Positions 16,894 through 25,536 are shown, counted from the stretch's first letter. The stretch is 43,544 bases of DNA from an uncultured Flavobacteriaceae bacterium (GCA_947311635.1 CAMZLD010000003.1:1-43544); one strand, 5' to 3'. The notes: generated by a model from the sequence alone, not told the origin. Made by a program: numbers and translations.

Positions 16894-16924
16894 AAAAAAG
16901 GCTCGCAATTTGCGAGCCTTTTTT
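16894..16924. terminator. Bidirectional rho-independent terminator
   Basis: GGCTCGCA (16900-16907) pairs with TGCGAGCC (16911-16918) around a 3-nt loop, flanked by A6 and T6. It lies between the convergent receptor and lpxH genes and can serve both strands. Confidence 0.93.
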
Positions 16925-16928
16925 AATA

Positions 16929-17678
16929 CTATTTGTGTGTTTGAATTTTTAAATCAACACCATCAAATTTTCCGAAGGTGAAATAATGTATCCAATCTCC
17001 TAGATTTACATACTTACTTTGTTCTGAAAGGTTGATTTCTAAAGGTAAGTGACGATGACCAAATACAAAAAAATCATAATGCTGTATTTGTAGTTTTTCT
17101 TTGCAATACTGCACCAACCATTCATTATCTTCTCCTAAGAATTTTACGTCTTCTTCTCCAGATATTAATTTATTTTTTCTTGAAAAATAATTTCCTAAGG
17201 GTATTCCTAAGTCGGGATGCAACCATCTGTATAACCATTTAGAAAACGGATTGGTAAATACTTTTTTCATACGTTTATAACCTTTGTCTCCTGGTCCTAA
17301 ACCATCACCATGTCCAATTAAAAAAGTTTTGTTATTAAACGTAAATGCTTTTGGTTTATGGTAAACAGGTATATTTAACGCTGTTTCAAAATAATCACGC
17401 ATCCATAAATCATGATTGCCTACAAAAAAATATATTGGTATTCCACTGTCTTTTATTTCGGCTAGTTTTCCGAGGACGCGTATATAGCCTTTCGGCACTA
17501 CATGTTTATATTCAAACCAAAAATCGAACAAGTCGCCAAGTAAAAAAATAGCTTCGGCATCTTTTTTTACAATGTCTAACCACTGAACAAATTTTGCTTC
17601 GCGAAGTTTGCTTTTTTTAGCATTAGGCGCTCCAAAATGCTGGTCTGATGCAAAATATATGTTCTTTTCTTTCTTCAA
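16929..17678 (-). CDS. lpxH: UDP-2,3-diacylglucosamine diphosphatase (LpxH-type)
   Basis: The 249-aa calcineurin-like phosphoesterase has Asp12/His14 in SDQHFG, Asp49 in LLGDLFDFW, GNHD (87-90), HGDGLGPGDKGYK and FGHRHLP. This metal-binding set and the spacing match LpxH-type enzymes, which hydrolyse UDP-2,3-diacylglucosamine to lipid X in lipid A synthesis. Translation must start at TTG (17676-17678): an in-frame stop lies about 20 nt upstream, and there is no ATG before the catalytic Asp. One nucleotide separates it from the protease stop, so it depends on the upstream genes' transcript. Confidence 0.88.
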   Translation of the reverse strand: MKKEKNIYFASDQHFGAPNAKKSKLREAKFVQWLDIVKKDAEAIFLLGDLFDFWFEYKHVVPKGYIRVLGKLAEIKDSGIPIYFFVGNHDLWMRDYFETALNIPVYHKPKAFTFNNKTFLIGHGDGLGPGDKGYKRMKKVFTNPFSKWLYRWLHPDLGIPLGNYFSRKNKLISGEEDVKFLGEDNEWLVQYCKEKLQIQHYDFFVFGHRHLPLEINLSEQSKYVNLGDWIHYFTFGKFDGVDLKIQTHK

Positions 17679-17679
17679 A

Positions 17680-19236
17680 CTATTCTTTTTGTAGTGCTAT
17701 TACTTTTTGAAGCATCTTGTCTTTGGGCTGCATGGCTATATAAAAGCCGTTGTCACCAAAAATATTATCGGCAATTAATGCTTTTAAATACAATTTTATT
17801 GCTGCCTTATTCGCTTTTTTTGATGCCTTTTCTTCTTTTAAATAGGCGTTGATAATTGTATGATCTTTATCAAAATTACTCATAAAACTTTGAACGGACA
17901 TCTTTTCTAAAGTTAATCTATGGTTATCTACGTATTTAAATGTAAAATCTTTTAAGTGATTTGCATTGATGTTTTTGAAATAATTTGTGGTATCTATTGC
18001 TACAAAAATATCTGGAACAATCCCGCCACCGCCATATACTATTTTCCCTTTTGGGGTTTTAAACTGTAAAGAATCTACTACTTTAATACTGTCGGCACTA
18101 ATTAGTTCTCCATTTGTATAACGATCTAATTGCTCATGAAAATAGGTGTATTTATCTTTGCCATAAGGTTTTTGAATTGAACGCCCTGTTGGTGTGTAAT
18201 AGCGCGCTATTGTTAATCTTATGGCAGATCCATCTCCTAATTCCATTTCTTGTTGCACCAATCCTTTTCCGAAGGAACGCCTACCTACAATGGTTCCTTT
18301 ATCGTTATCTTGTAATGCGCCTGCAACAATTTCTGAAGCTGATGCCGAATTTTCATTCATTAAAACGTAAAGCTTTCCGTGTTCAAAATCGCCTTTTGCA
18401 GTTGCAAATGATTTGTCAATTTTTCCACCTTTATTTTTTGTAAAAACAATGAGTTTATCATCTTCTAAAAATTCATCTACAATTTGTTCTGCAATATCAA
18501 TAAAACCTCCGGGATTATCTCTTAAATCTAGCACCAATGATTTTAAACCTTTGTTTAACAAAGAAGTTAATGCTTCTTTAAATTCGTTATAGGTTGTTCT
18601 AGCAAAACGCGTTACTTTAATATAACCCAAATCATCATTTAACATAAAATAAGCAGGAACACTTTTTAATTTAACATCGCCTCTTGTTACTGTAAAATTT
18701 AACATTTGCGAAGTGCTTTTTCTAAAAACTTGTAAATTTACTTGTGTGTTTGGTTTGCCTTTTAGGATTTTAATAATGGCATTGCTTGATAATTTTTGGG
18801 CATACAAAGTATCTTTATTAGCAATAAGTATACGGTCTCCTGCTTTTAATCCTACACGCTCACTTGGGCCATCTTCAATTATTTGAGTTACAATTAAGGT
18901 GTCTTTTTTAACCATAAATTGAACGCCAATGCCTACAAATTTGCCTTGCATGCTTTCAGTAATTTCTTGTAGGTTTTCTTTTGGAATATATACAGAATGC
19001 GGATCTAATTTTAGCAACATTTGCTCAATAGCACCATCTAATAAACTATCTGCATCTACTTTATCTACATAATCATATTGTATGAAATCTATAAGTTTTT
19101 TTACCTTGGCTTCTTTAGAATTTGCGCTAAATAATGAAACCGAATTATTTTGAAAATTTAAAAATGTGCCTAAAAAAATTCCGAAGACAACAGCAATGGC
19201 AAAATATAAAGGATTATTCTTGGTTGGTTGCTTCAT
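17680..19236 (-). CDS. S41 C-terminal processing protease (CtpA-type)
   Basis: The 518-aa protein has an N-terminal membrane anchor (LYFAIAVVFGIFLGTFL), the helical CTP region, a PDZ domain (about 95-175, with VGIGVQFMV and GPSERVGLKAGDRI), and the S41 catalytic core. The Ser-Lys dyad is Ser299 in NENSASASEIVAG and Lys324 in RRSFGKGLVQ. The family trims C-termini of periplasmic proteins. The gene is sandwiched between dCMP deaminase (0-nt gap) and lpxH (1-nt gap), an apparent transcription unit. Confidence 0.93.
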   Translation of the reverse strand: MKQPTKNNPLYFAIAVVFGIFLGTFLNFQNNSVSLFSANSKEAKVKKLIDFIQYDYVDKVDADSLLDGAIEQMLLKLDPHSVYIPKENLQEITESMQGKFVGIGVQFMVKKDTLIVTQIIEDGPSERVGLKAGDRILIANKDTLYAQKLSSNAIIKILKGKPNTQVNLQVFRKSTSQMLNFTVTRGDVKLKSVPAYFMLNDDLGYIKVTRFARTTYNEFKEALTSLLNKGLKSLVLDLRDNPGGFIDIAEQIVDEFLEDDKLIVFTKNKGGKIDKSFATAKGDFEHGKLYVLMNENSASASEIVAGALQDNDKGTIVGRRSFGKGLVQQEMELGDGSAIRLTIARYYTPTGRSIQKPYGKDKYTYFHEQLDRYTNGELISADSIKVVDSLQFKTPKGKIVYGGGGIVPDIFVAIDTTNYFKNINANHLKDFTFKYVDNHRLTLEKMSVQSFMSNFDKDHTIINAYLKEEKASKKANKAAIKLYLKALIADNIFGDNGFYIAMQPKDKMLQKVIALQKE

Positions 19237-19656
19237 TTATAGGTTTAAATGTATTAAATCGACACCTGCTTTTTCCAAAAAACGCAATCCAGAAGTGTCT
19301 TTATATGCTTGATTATACACCACGCGTTTAATGCCAGATTGGTGAATTAACTTACTACACTCTTTACAAGGCGATAACGTAATATAAAGTGTTGCTTCTT
19401 TACAAGATTGTGTAGAAGATGCTACTTTTAAAATAGCATTTGCTTCAGCATGTAATACATACCATTTGGTGTTTCCTTGTTCATCTTCGCATTGATTATC
19501 AAAACCCGTTGGAGCCCCGTTAAATCCGTCAGAAATAATCATGCGTTCCTTTACAATTAATGCACCTACTTGTTTTCTTTTGCAATGCGAAAGTTTTGCC
19601 CATTCTACGGCCATTTTCATATAGGCCGTATCGTATTTTAATTGTTTTTTACTCAT
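19237..19656 (-). CDS. Deoxycytidylate (dCMP) deaminase
   Basis: The 139-aa protein (start MSKKQLKYD) has the cytidine/deoxycytidylate deaminase zinc site: H69-A-E71 and Cys97/Cys100 in SPCKEC. The FNGAPTGFDNQCED and WYVLHAEANAIL blocks are those of dCMP deaminase/ComEB proteins, which convert dCMP to dUMP for thymidylate synthesis. An upstream in-frame ATG at 19683 would add nine residues, but it sits within the promoter region. The TAA stop abuts the S41 protease start, suggesting translational coupling. Confidence 0.92.
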   Translation of the reverse strand: MSKKQLKYDTAYMKMAVEWAKLSHCKRKQVGALIVKERMIISDGFNGAPTGFDNQCEDEQGNTKWYVLHAEANAILKVASSTQSCKEATLYITLSPCKECSKLIHQSGIKRVVYNQAYKDTSGLRFLEKAGVDLIHLNL

Positions 19657-19680
19657 TTTTTCTGAAATCAAAAATACATA

Positions 19681-19688
19681 CAAATATA
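19681..19688 (-). promoter_or_regulatory. -7 box of the dCMP deaminase-protease-lpxH unit
   Basis: TATATTTG on the minus strand is a perfect -7 box. A second perfect match, TATTTTTG, lies closer at 19669-19676. Either gives a short leader to the ATG at 19656. Confidence 0.5.
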
Positions 19689-19707
19689 GACAACAATCGT
19701 TAAAAGA

Positions 19708-20292
19708 TTACCAAATTTTGGTTGCTATTAAAAACGGTATCAATGCGCCAATAACTATAGAAGAAGCAATTAATATCCATTCTTTTTTTGAAAATCTAAA
19801 AATTGTTTGAAAGATAAAAGCGCAAATTAAAATAACAAAAACAATGAGTAATTGAGCCATTTCAATGCCTAAAGCAAATTCTAAAAGCCCTACAAATTTA
19901 CTATCTGCTTTTGCTACAAGCATTTTAAAATAACTAGAAAAACCTAACCCGTGTATCATTCCGAAGAACAAGGCCATTATCAAATTAATGTTGCTGTTGC
20001 TTTTTTTATTTCCTTTGCCAGCAATAAAAATATTGACAAGCGCCGTTATTAATATGGTGATTGGTATTAAAAATTCTACTATTCTAGCATTTGCATGTAC
20101 AACATTATAGGTTGAAAGAATTAATGAAGTGGTGTGACCAATTGTAAAAAGAGTAATGATCCATAAGGCTTTTTTCCAATCATTAAACGTATAAATAACT
20201 GTGAGTACAATTAAAAATAAAATATGATCGTAGGCTTTCCAGTCAAAGACATGAAAAAAACCTTGTTTTACGAAAAACAAAAAAGAATCCAT
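19708..20292 (-). CDS. HupE/UreJ-like membrane protein
   Basis: The 194-aa protein has about six membrane helices and the HupE/UreJ family residues: FDWKAYDHILFL, GHTTSLIL and GMIHGLGFSSYFKM. HupE/UreJ proteins are linked to nickel or cobalt transport for hydrogenase and urease. No such enzyme is encoded here, and many Bacteroidota carry solitary copies of unknown role. A perfect -7 box lies 20 nt upstream of the ATG. The gene ends 20 nt upstream of the dCMP deaminase promoter. Confidence 0.85.
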   Translation of the reverse strand: MDSFLFFVKQGFFHVFDWKAYDHILFLIVLTVIYTFNDWKKALWIITLFTIGHTTSLILSTYNVVHANARIVEFLIPITILITALVNIFIAGKGNKKSNSNINLIMALFFGMIHGLGFSSYFKMLVAKADSKFVGLLEFALGIEMAQLLIVFVILICAFIFQTIFRFSKKEWILIASSIVIGALIPFLIATKIW

Positions 20293-20311
20293 AAGTAAGG
20301 GCTTGTAATAA

Positions 20312-20319
20312 CAAATATA
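20312..20319 (-). promoter_or_regulatory. -7 box of the HupE-like gene
   Basis: TATATTTG on the minus strand is an exact consensus match. It implies a leader of about 13 nt to the ATG at 20292. It lies just beyond the tRNA terminator, so the gene is separately transcribed. Confidence 0.5.
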
Positions 20320-20334
20320 TAAAATTTAAGGTAT

Positions 20335-20372
20335 AAAAAAACTGCTGGTAATTAATAATTAACAGCAGTTTT
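20335..20372 (-). terminator. Rho-independent terminator of tRNA-Leu
   Basis: AAAACTGCTG and CAGCAGTTTT form a 10-bp stem (20338-20347 with 20363-20372) around a 15-nt AT-rich loop. On the minus strand a T6 tract follows. It begins 2 nt after the tRNA discriminator base. Confidence 0.85.
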
Positions 20373-20373
20373 G

Positions 20374-20455
20374 TACTCAAGGTGGGAATCGAACCCACAC
20401 TCCCGAAAGAACTGGATTTTGAATCCAGCGCGTCTACCAATTCCGCCACTTGAGC
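20374..20455 (-). tRNA. tRNA-Leu (anticodon CAA)
   Basis: The 82-nt minus-strand sequence folds as a class II tRNA. The acceptor arm is GCTCAAG/CTTGAGT with a G-U first pair and A73. The D arm contains GGAATTGGTAGACGC. The anticodon stem CTGGA/TCCAG carries loop TTCAAAA (anticodon CAA, reading UUG). A long variable arm and the T arm GTGGG-TTCGATT-CCCAC follow. The 3' CCA is not encoded. Confidence 0.97.
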
Positions 20456-20470
20456 TTTTAAGACTGGTTG

Positions 20471-20478
20471 CAAATTTA
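20471..20478 (-). promoter_or_regulatory. -7 box of tRNA-Leu
   Basis: TAAATTTG on the minus strand is an exact consensus match ending 16 nt before the mature 5' end. No good -33 match is seen. Confidence 0.5.
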
Positions 20479-20533
20479 ACAAGAATTTTTTATATAAAAT
20501 AACAATTTATGGCTTTAGTAGCAATATAAAATT

Positions 20534-20541
20534 TATCTTTG
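20534..20541 (+). promoter_or_regulatory. -7 box of prs
   Basis: TATCTTTG is an exact TAnnTTTG match, giving a leader of about 35 nt to the ATG at 20583. Confidence 0.5.
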
Positions 20542-20582
20542 TTTTCTAATTCATACCAACTATAATCAATTTGTAACGTCTT

Positions 20583-21524
20583 ATGGATGCAAATACACTA
20601 GAGCCAAAGATTTTTGCCTGTTCAAAGTCTATAGAATTAGCACAAAAAATTGCCACAGCTTATGGCAAAGAGCTAGGAAAAGTAAAACTTTCAAAATTTA
20701 GTGATGGCGAATTTCAGCCCGCTTTTGAAGAATCTGTTAGAGGACGAAGGGTCTTTATTATAGGGTCCACTTTCCCCAATGCAGATAATTTAATGGAAAT
20801 GTTATTAATGATAGATGGTGCAAAAAGAGCCTCTGCACGTCATATTACAGCAGTGTTGCCTTACTTTGGGTGGGCGCGACAAGACAGAAAAGACAAGCCT
20901 AGAGTTGCCATTGGGGCAAAACTAGTTGCTAATTTAATACAAGCTGCCGGTGCAACAAGAATTATGACGATGGATTTGCATGCAGACCAAATACAAGGTT
21001 TTTTTGAAAAACCGGTAGATCATCTTTATGCGTCAACTATTTTTTTGCCATACATCAAAAGTTTACAACTAGAAAATATTACCATTGCTTCTCCAGACAT
21101 GGGGGGCTCTAAAAGGGCGTATGCGTATTCTAAATACTTAAACAGTGAGGTTGTAATTTGTTACAAACAACGAAAAAAAGCCAATATAATATCACACATG
21201 GAGCTTATTGGAAATGTAGAAGGTCGCCATGTAATATTGGTTGACGATATGGTTGATACTGCTGGTACACTTACAAAAGCAGCAAACATTATGAAAGATA
21301 AAGGAGCTTTAAGTGTACGTGCTATAACCACGCACGCTATTTTATCTGGCGAGGCTTACGAGCGAATAGAAGCTTCAGAATTAGAAGAATTGGTTGTCTC
21401 AGATACTATCCCTTTAAAAAGAAGTAGTTCTAAAATAAAAGTTGTATCTTGCGCGACCTTATTCGCTGATGTTATGCGTAAAGTACAAAACAATACATCG
21501 ATAAGTGGACAATTTTTAATGTAA
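20583..21524 (+). CDS. prs: Ribose-phosphate pyrophosphokinase (PRPP synthetase)
   Basis: The 313-aa protein is a full-length class I PRPP synthetase. It makes PRPP from ribose-5-phosphate and ATP for purine, pyrimidine, His, Trp and NAD synthesis. It has the [12 protein letters not shown] flexible region, the metal/pyrophosphate site [11 protein letters not shown], and the PRPP-binding loop [13 protein letters not shown]. The enzyme is cytoplasmic and hexameric in characterised homologues. rplY follows after 22 nt, the common prs-ctc arrangement. Confidence 0.97.
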   Translation: MDANTLEPKIFACSKSIELAQKIATAYGKELGKVKLSKFSDGEFQPAFEESVRGRRVFIIGSTFPNADNLMEMLLMIDGAKRASARHITAVLPYFGWARQDRKDKPRVAIGAKLVANLIQAAGATRIMTMDLHADQIQGFFEKPVDHLYASTIFLPYIKSLQLENITIASPDMGGSKRAYAYSKYLNSEVVICYKQRKKANIISHMELIGNVEGRHVILVDDMVDTAGTLTKAANIMKDKGALSVRAITTHAILSGEAYERIEASELEELVVSDTIPLKRSSSKIKVVSCATLFADVMRKVQNNTSISGQFLM

Positions 21525-21546
21525 ACATAAATTAACAAAAAAAGTA

Positions 21547-22179
21547 ATGAAATCAATTACAATCAAAGGATCTCAAAGAGAAAGCGTGGGCAAAGTAGCA
21601 ACGAAAGCCTTACGTAATGCTGGAAAGGTACCTTGCGTTTTATACGGAGGAGACAAACCAGTACATTTTTCAGCTGACAGTTTAGCGTTTAAAAAGTTGG
21701 TGTATACTCCAAATGTATATACTGCAACGATTGAACTTGGCGGTGCAAAATACCATGCTATTTTACAAGACATTCAATTTCATCCAGTATCTGATAAAAT
21801 CTTGCATATTGACTTTTATCAGTTACATGATGACAAAGAAGTAACCATGAACATTCCTGTAAATTTAATAGGAAGTGCACCAGGAGTATTAAATGGTGGA
21901 TCATTACGTTTTCCAAATCGTAAATTAAGAGTTCGTGCAATCCCAGCAAACTTACCAGACTTTATTGAAGCAGATATATCTTCATTAAAAATTGGAGATA
22001 AATTATTTGTAACTGAATTGCAAAATGACAGCTATGCTTTGTTACACCCAGACAACACGGTTGTTGCACAAGTAAGAATGTCTCGTAATGCAATTGAAGA
22101 GGTTGTAGAAGAAGTTGAAGGAGTAGAAGGAGCTGCAGAAGAAGGAGCTACAGAAGAAGCTGCTAAAGCAACTGAATAA
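21547..22179 (+). CDS. rplY: 50S ribosomal protein L25/general stress protein Ctc
   Basis: The 210-aa protein is the long (CTC/TL5) form of L25. The N-terminal 5S rRNA-binding domain (about 1-90) contains [11 protein letters not shown] and [15 protein letters not shown]. The C-terminal beta domain (about 95-180) contains [13 protein letters not shown] and [11 protein letters not shown] Glu/Ala-rich tail follows ([20 protein letters not shown]). It binds 5S rRNA in the large subunit. It is cotranscribed with prs and ends at a strong terminator. Confidence 0.96.
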   Translation: MKSITIKGSQRESVGKVATKALRNAGKVPCVLYGGDKPVHFSADSLAFKKLVYTPNVYTATIELGGAKYHAILQDIQFHPVSDKILHIDFYQLHDDKEVTMNIPVNLIGSAPGVLNGGSLRFPNRKLRVRAIPANLPDFIEADISSLKIGDKLFVTELQNDSYALLHPDNTVVAQVRMSRNAIEEVVEEVEGVEGAAEEGATEEAAKATE

Positions 22180-22199
22180 AAATTTCTAATTATATTTCT

Positions 22200-22231
22200 A
22201 AAAGCGCTACATTTTGTAGCGCTTTTTATTT
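22200..22231 (+). terminator. Terminator of the prs-rplY unit
   Basis: AAAGCGCTACA (22201-22211) pairs with TGTAGCGCTTT (22215-22225) around a TTT loop, followed by T-rich sequence. Confidence 0.93.
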
Positions 22232-22247
22232 TTGATACATTTACAGA

Positions 22248-22889
22248 ATGAATATCTGCCAACGTATCAAATCTGTTTTTAAAAGCAACACCTCTTTAGA
22301 AGAAAATGACATTATGAAAAAATATTTAATTGTTGGTCTCGGAAATATTGGCTCTAAATATGAAGAAACACGCCATAATATTGGCTTTAAAATTCTAGAC
22401 ACTTTAGCAAAAGAAGCATCTGTTGATTTTGAAAGTGAAAAATTAGGTGCTCTAACTAAATTTCGTTTCAAAGGAAGAACGTTTATTTTATTGAAACCTT
22501 CTACATTTATGAATTTAAGCGGAAAGGCAGTAAAATTTTGGATGCAAAAAGAGAAAATTCCGTTAGAAAATCTTTTAATAGTTTGTGATGATTTAAATAT
22601 TGACTTTGGAACCTTTAGAATAAAACCAAAAGGAAGTGCTGGTGGTCATAATGGGCTTAAAGATATTAACGACAAACTACAAACTCAAAATTATGCACGT
22701 TTTCGGTTTGGTGTTGGCGCATCTTTTTCAAAAGGAAGGCAAGTAGATTATGTACTAGGAGAATGGTCAAAAGAAGAACAACGGTTTTTACCAGAACGTT
22801 TATCTAAAAGTGTTGCGCTTATTAAATCTTTCGGAACTGCTGGCATGTCAAATACCATGAATGCTTTTAATGGTAAGTTAGAACTTTAA
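22248..22889 (+). CDS. pth: Peptidyl-tRNA hydrolase
   Basis: This is the standard bacterial Pth, with LIVGLGNIGSKYEETRHNIGF (catalytic His43 in this numbering), KPSTFMNLSG and KGSAGGHNGLKDI. It recycles peptidyl-tRNAs released from ribosomes. The frame starts at 22248 with a 22-residue basic/polar extension (213 aa total). A second ATG at 22314 gives the canonical 191-aa enzyme. The extension is common in flavobacterial annotations but its translation is unproven. TACATTTA (22236-22243), one mismatch from a -7 box, is so close to 22248 that the 22314 start deserves consideration. The 3' end overlaps queD by 4 nt. Confidence 0.95.
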   Translation: MNICQRIKSVFKSNTSLEENDIMKKYLIVGLGNIGSKYEETRHNIGFKILDTLAKEASVDFESEKLGALTKFRFKGRTFILLKPSTFMNLSGKAVKFWMQKEKIPLENLLIVCDDLNIDFGTFRIKPKGSAGGHNGLKDINDKLQTQNYARFRFGVGASFSKGRQVDYVLGEWSKEEQRFLPERLSKSVALIKSFGTAGMSNTMNAFNGKLEL

Positions 22890-23335
22890 TTATCCCCAGC
22901 ATACCACTCGGCAAATGAAGTTTCTGTCTCTTGCAAGCGTAAGGAATATAGGTTGATGTTTTTTGGTAATCGTTTCTTTATTTTATCTGCAAAATCTAGA
23001 ATCATCATCTCACTAGTAGGCTGATAGTTTACCAAAATTACATGATGCCCTCGCTTCTCTAATTCATGAGCCAGCTCTATATGTGGTGTGTTTTTATTAA
23101 AGACTGTTGCATGGTCAAAAACATCGACGATATCTTCTTTTACAATTTTTTTTAAATCAGAAAAATCTATTACCATTCCGTATTTAACATGATTTTTATC
23201 TGTTATTGGTGCTCCAATGACGGTTACAGATAGTTTATAGCTGTGGCCGTGTACATTTCTACATTTACCGTCATAACCGTATAATGCATGACCTGTTTCA
23301 AAATTAAATTGCTTGGTAATTCTAATATTACTCAT
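22886..23335 (-). CDS. queD: 6-carboxytetrahydropterin synthase (QueD family)
   Basis: The 149-aa protein belongs to the 6-pyruvoyl-tetrahydropterin synthase/QueD family. Zinc ligands are His16 in ETGHALYG and the HGH of CRNVHGHSYKLSV. The catalytic Cys precedes HGH, and FDHATVFN and NYQPTSEMM are the family's other signatures. In queuosine synthesis it makes 6-carboxy-tetrahydropterin from 7,8-dihydroneopterin triphosphate. The ATG overlaps the stop of a 28-codon gene (TGAGTAA region), so translation may be coupled. Confidence 0.92.
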   Translation of the reverse strand: MSNIRITKQFNFETGHALYGYDGKCRNVHGHSYKLSVTVIGAPITDKNHVKYGMVIDFSDLKKIVKEDIVDVFDHATVFNKNTPHIELAHELEKRGHHVILVNYQPTSEMMILDFADKIKKRLPKNINLYSLRLQETETSFAEWYAGDN

Positions 23336-23414
23336 TCTTCTTAAATTTTTTATAAAAAAAGTTTATTAAAACAACCAGCGCAAAAGCTAAATATATTTCT
23401 TTTCTGATGGTCAT
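23328..23414 (-). CDS. 28-aa predicted membrane miniprotein
   Basis: This small frame reads MTIRKEIYLAFALVVLI followed by NFFYKKFKKNE. It starts at an ATG 1 nt after the enoyl-CoA hydratase stop (TAA-A-ATG), and its TAA overlaps the queD start codon region (23328-23335). It has one hydrophobic helix (about residues 7-20) flanked by Lys/Arg, with a basic C-terminal tail, so it would sit in the inner membrane as an N-in or C-in single-pass peptide. Exact filling of the gap and the hydrophobic pattern argue for a coding gene. No homologue family is recognised. Confidence 0.6.
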   Translation of the reverse strand: MTIRKEIYLAFALVVLINFFYKKFKKNE

Positions 23415-23415
23415 T

Positions 23416-24186
23416 TTATGATTTTTTAAATTTCTGTAATGCTTGTTTGGTAAACTTAGATAAAACCAATTCTCCAGAAATTTTGGCACGTTCTTCTAAT
23501 AATTCTTGCCAGTGTACTGTGTCTTTCCAAAGTGTCTTTTTCATTTCTTTTAAAGCTTCTGGATTATAAGCAGCTAATTTGTCTGCTAAAATTTGAACTT
23601 CTTTATCTAATTGTTTTTGCGAATCATACACTTTTGCAAACAAACCTTTTTCTTTTGCCCAATAAGCATTTTTCCATTCACTAGCTGCTAGGCTAAGCTC
23701 TGCAAATGCTGCAACTCCTATTTTTCGTTCTACCACTGGGGCTATTACAAAAGGACCAATACCAATCGTCAATTCTGAAAGTTTAATAGCTGCATCTTCT
23801 GTTGCCAACACATAATCGCAAGCACTTGCCAAACCTACACCACCGCCCACTGCTTTACCTTGCACACGACCAATGATTAACTTACTACAAGTACGCATGG
23901 CATTAATTACATTGGCAAACCCTAAAAAAAAGGCTTTCCCTTCTGAAATTGTAGAAATAGCAACTAACTCATTAAAAGATGCTCCTGCACAAAAAGCACG
24001 TTCACCCTCGCTTTTTAATACAATAACATGCACTTTTTCATTTTCTGAAAGCACATTAAAAGCCGCTGTAAGTCGAGCTAACAATTCACTAGGAAAGGAA
24101 TTGCTTGCTGGATACCCAAACTCAATAGTTGCAACGTGATTTTCTATATGGGTATATAAACTTCCTGTTGTTCTGCTTGTTGTCAT
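23416..24186 (-). CDS. Enoyl-CoA hydratase/isomerase family protein
   Basis: The 256-aa crotonase-fold protein has the oxyanion-hole segments AFCAGASFNEL and GKAVGGGVGLASACDYVLAT. The usual first catalytic Glu of GGGxEL is Gly here, while the second catalytic Glu position is kept in KLSELTIGIGP. This pattern occurs in methylglutaconyl-CoA hydratase-like and related crotonases, so the exact substrate is uncertain. Its neighbours (queD, MATE) give no pathway clue. A perfect -7 box lies at 24200-24207. Confidence 0.88.
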   Translation of the reverse strand: MTTSRTTGSLYTHIENHVATIEFGYPASNSFPSELLARLTAAFNVLSENEKVHVIVLKSEGERAFCAGASFNELVAISTISEGKAFFLGFANVINAMRTCSKLIIGRVQGKAVGGGVGLASACDYVLATEDAAIKLSELTIGIGPFVIAPVVERKIGVAAFAELSLAASEWKNAYWAKEKGLFAKVYDSQKQLDKEVQILADKLAAYNPEALKEMKKTLWKDTVHWQELLEERAKISGELVLSKFTKQALQKFKKS

Positions 24187-24199
24187 TCTCTTATTTTTT

Positions 24200-24207
24200 C
24201 AAATTTA
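24200..24207 (-). promoter_or_regulatory. -7 box upstream of the enoyl-CoA hydratase
   Basis: TAAATTTG on the minus strand is an exact consensus match overlapping the MATE stop codon. It implies an almost leaderless transcript. Confidence 0.4.
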
Positions 24208-25536
24208 ATCCTTTTGTGCTAGTGGTAAAAATTTTCTACCAAATTTTATGTGTAATAATATTCCACGAGCAAGAATCCACAGTGCAAATGCGATCCAAAT
24301 TCCGAAGAGCTTTAATTTAAAATGGTCTAATAACATAATGGTGGGTATAAAAACAAAAAATGTTGCAATTAATAAAACATTTCTAAGGTATTTCATTTCT
24401 CCTAGTCCTTTAAACATTCCGTCAAAAATAAAGGCTACTGCACAAATTGGTTGCATTAACAAAACCATCCAAAACATGTTGTAAAACTCTTTTCTTACTA
24501 ATATGTCTTTTGTAAAAAGATTTCCTAAAGGAAAATAAAATATCGCGCCTAATACAAGCAACGTTAATCCGGTGACTAAGGCATATAAAATCAGTTTTTT
24601 TCGTAATTTATTTAATTTTCTATAAGATTTAGCACCTAATAATTTACCAGATAATATATTGCCCGCACTTGCATAGCCATCAATTACAAATGCCCCTAAA
24701 AACCAAAAATTTAAGGCAATTGTATAGGCTGCTATATAGGTGTTTCCGTAAGAAGTTGCATAAGAAGTTCCAAAATACAAAGCTACATTTAAAGCAATGG
24801 TACGTACAAATAAATTAGCAATCATGGTCGTTAATTTTCCTAATTCTGGATGTAAAGGAAGAGTGATTTTAAGACGAAATGCTGTTTTTTTAAGTAAATA
24901 AAAAAGCGCCAACACTGCCATTACTATTTGTGCCATTACACTAGCGTATGCTGCGCCTTCTATATGCATTGCTGGTATAATATTTTTAATTCCAAAAACC
25001 AAAACAATATCTAGTACAATGTTTGTTAAGGCGCCAACAATAGCAATTAACATTGGGTAAAATGTATTTTGAAGCCCTCTAAAAGTACCAAAAACTGCAA
25101 AAGTAAATAATGTAAAAGGAAAACCGAATACTCTAATTTTGTAATATGATATACAGTAGTCTAATAATAATCCATCTGCATTGTAAAATTTGAATATTTG
25201 TGTTGCAAAAGGTAAAGTTGCGGCAATTATAATAATGCTTAACAGCACTATTAAAATTATAGCTTGAGCAGGTAAAGACATTATTTCTTTAATTTTATTT
25301 GCACCGAGATATTGTGAAACAATAGCAGATATTGCGCTTCTTGTTTGACCTAACACCCAAATTAACATAGAAATGAAAGCGCCAACAATACCCACAGCGG
25401 CTAATGATATTGTAGGGTTTTGCTCTATATTACCTACAATTGCAGTGTCTGTTATAGAAAGTAGTGGTTCTGCAATACCCGCAATTAATGCAGGTATGGC
25501 TAATTTATTTATATTTTTAAAGCTAATCACATCCAT
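24205..25536 (-). CDS. MATE family multidrug/metabolite efflux transporter
   Basis: The protein has about 443 residues and twelve hydrophobic helices with the MATE pattern: LAIPALIAGIAEPLLSITDT in helix 1 and GIVGAFISMLIWVLGQ in helix 2. The pattern recurs in the second half (FWFLGAFVIDGYASAGNILSGKLLG). MATE proteins export drugs or metabolites using Na+ or H+ gradients. I start it at the ATG at 25536; the frame could be extended four codons to a TTG at 25548. The substrate is unknown. Confidence 0.92.
   Translation of the reverse strand: MDVISFKNINKLAIPALIAGIAEPLLSITDTAIVGNIEQNPTISLAAVGIVGAFISMLIWVLGQTRSAISAIVSQYLGANKIKEIMSLPAQAIILIVLLSIIIIAATLPFATQIFKFYNADGLLLDYCISYYKIRVFGFPFTLFTFAVFGTFRGLQNTFYPMLIAIVGALTNIVLDIVLVFGIKNIIPAMHIEGAAYASVMAQIVMAVLALFYLLKKTAFRLKITLPLHPELGKLTTMIANLFVRTIALNVALYFGTSYATSYGNTYIAAYTIALNFWFLGAFVIDGYASAGNILSGKLLGAKSYRKLNKLRKKLILYALVTGLTLLVLGAIFYFPLGNLFTKDILVRKEFYNMFWMVLLMQPICAVAFIFDGMFKGLGEMKYLRNVLLIATFFVFIPTIMLLDHFKLKLFGIWIAFALWILARGILLHIKFGRKFLPLAQKD

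Noticed and set aside
20243-20482. 79-aa open frame on the minus strand containing AELVDALDSKSSSFGS
   Set aside because: It is a false translation of the tRNA-Leu gene; the same peptide pattern appears wherever this tRNA is read as protein.
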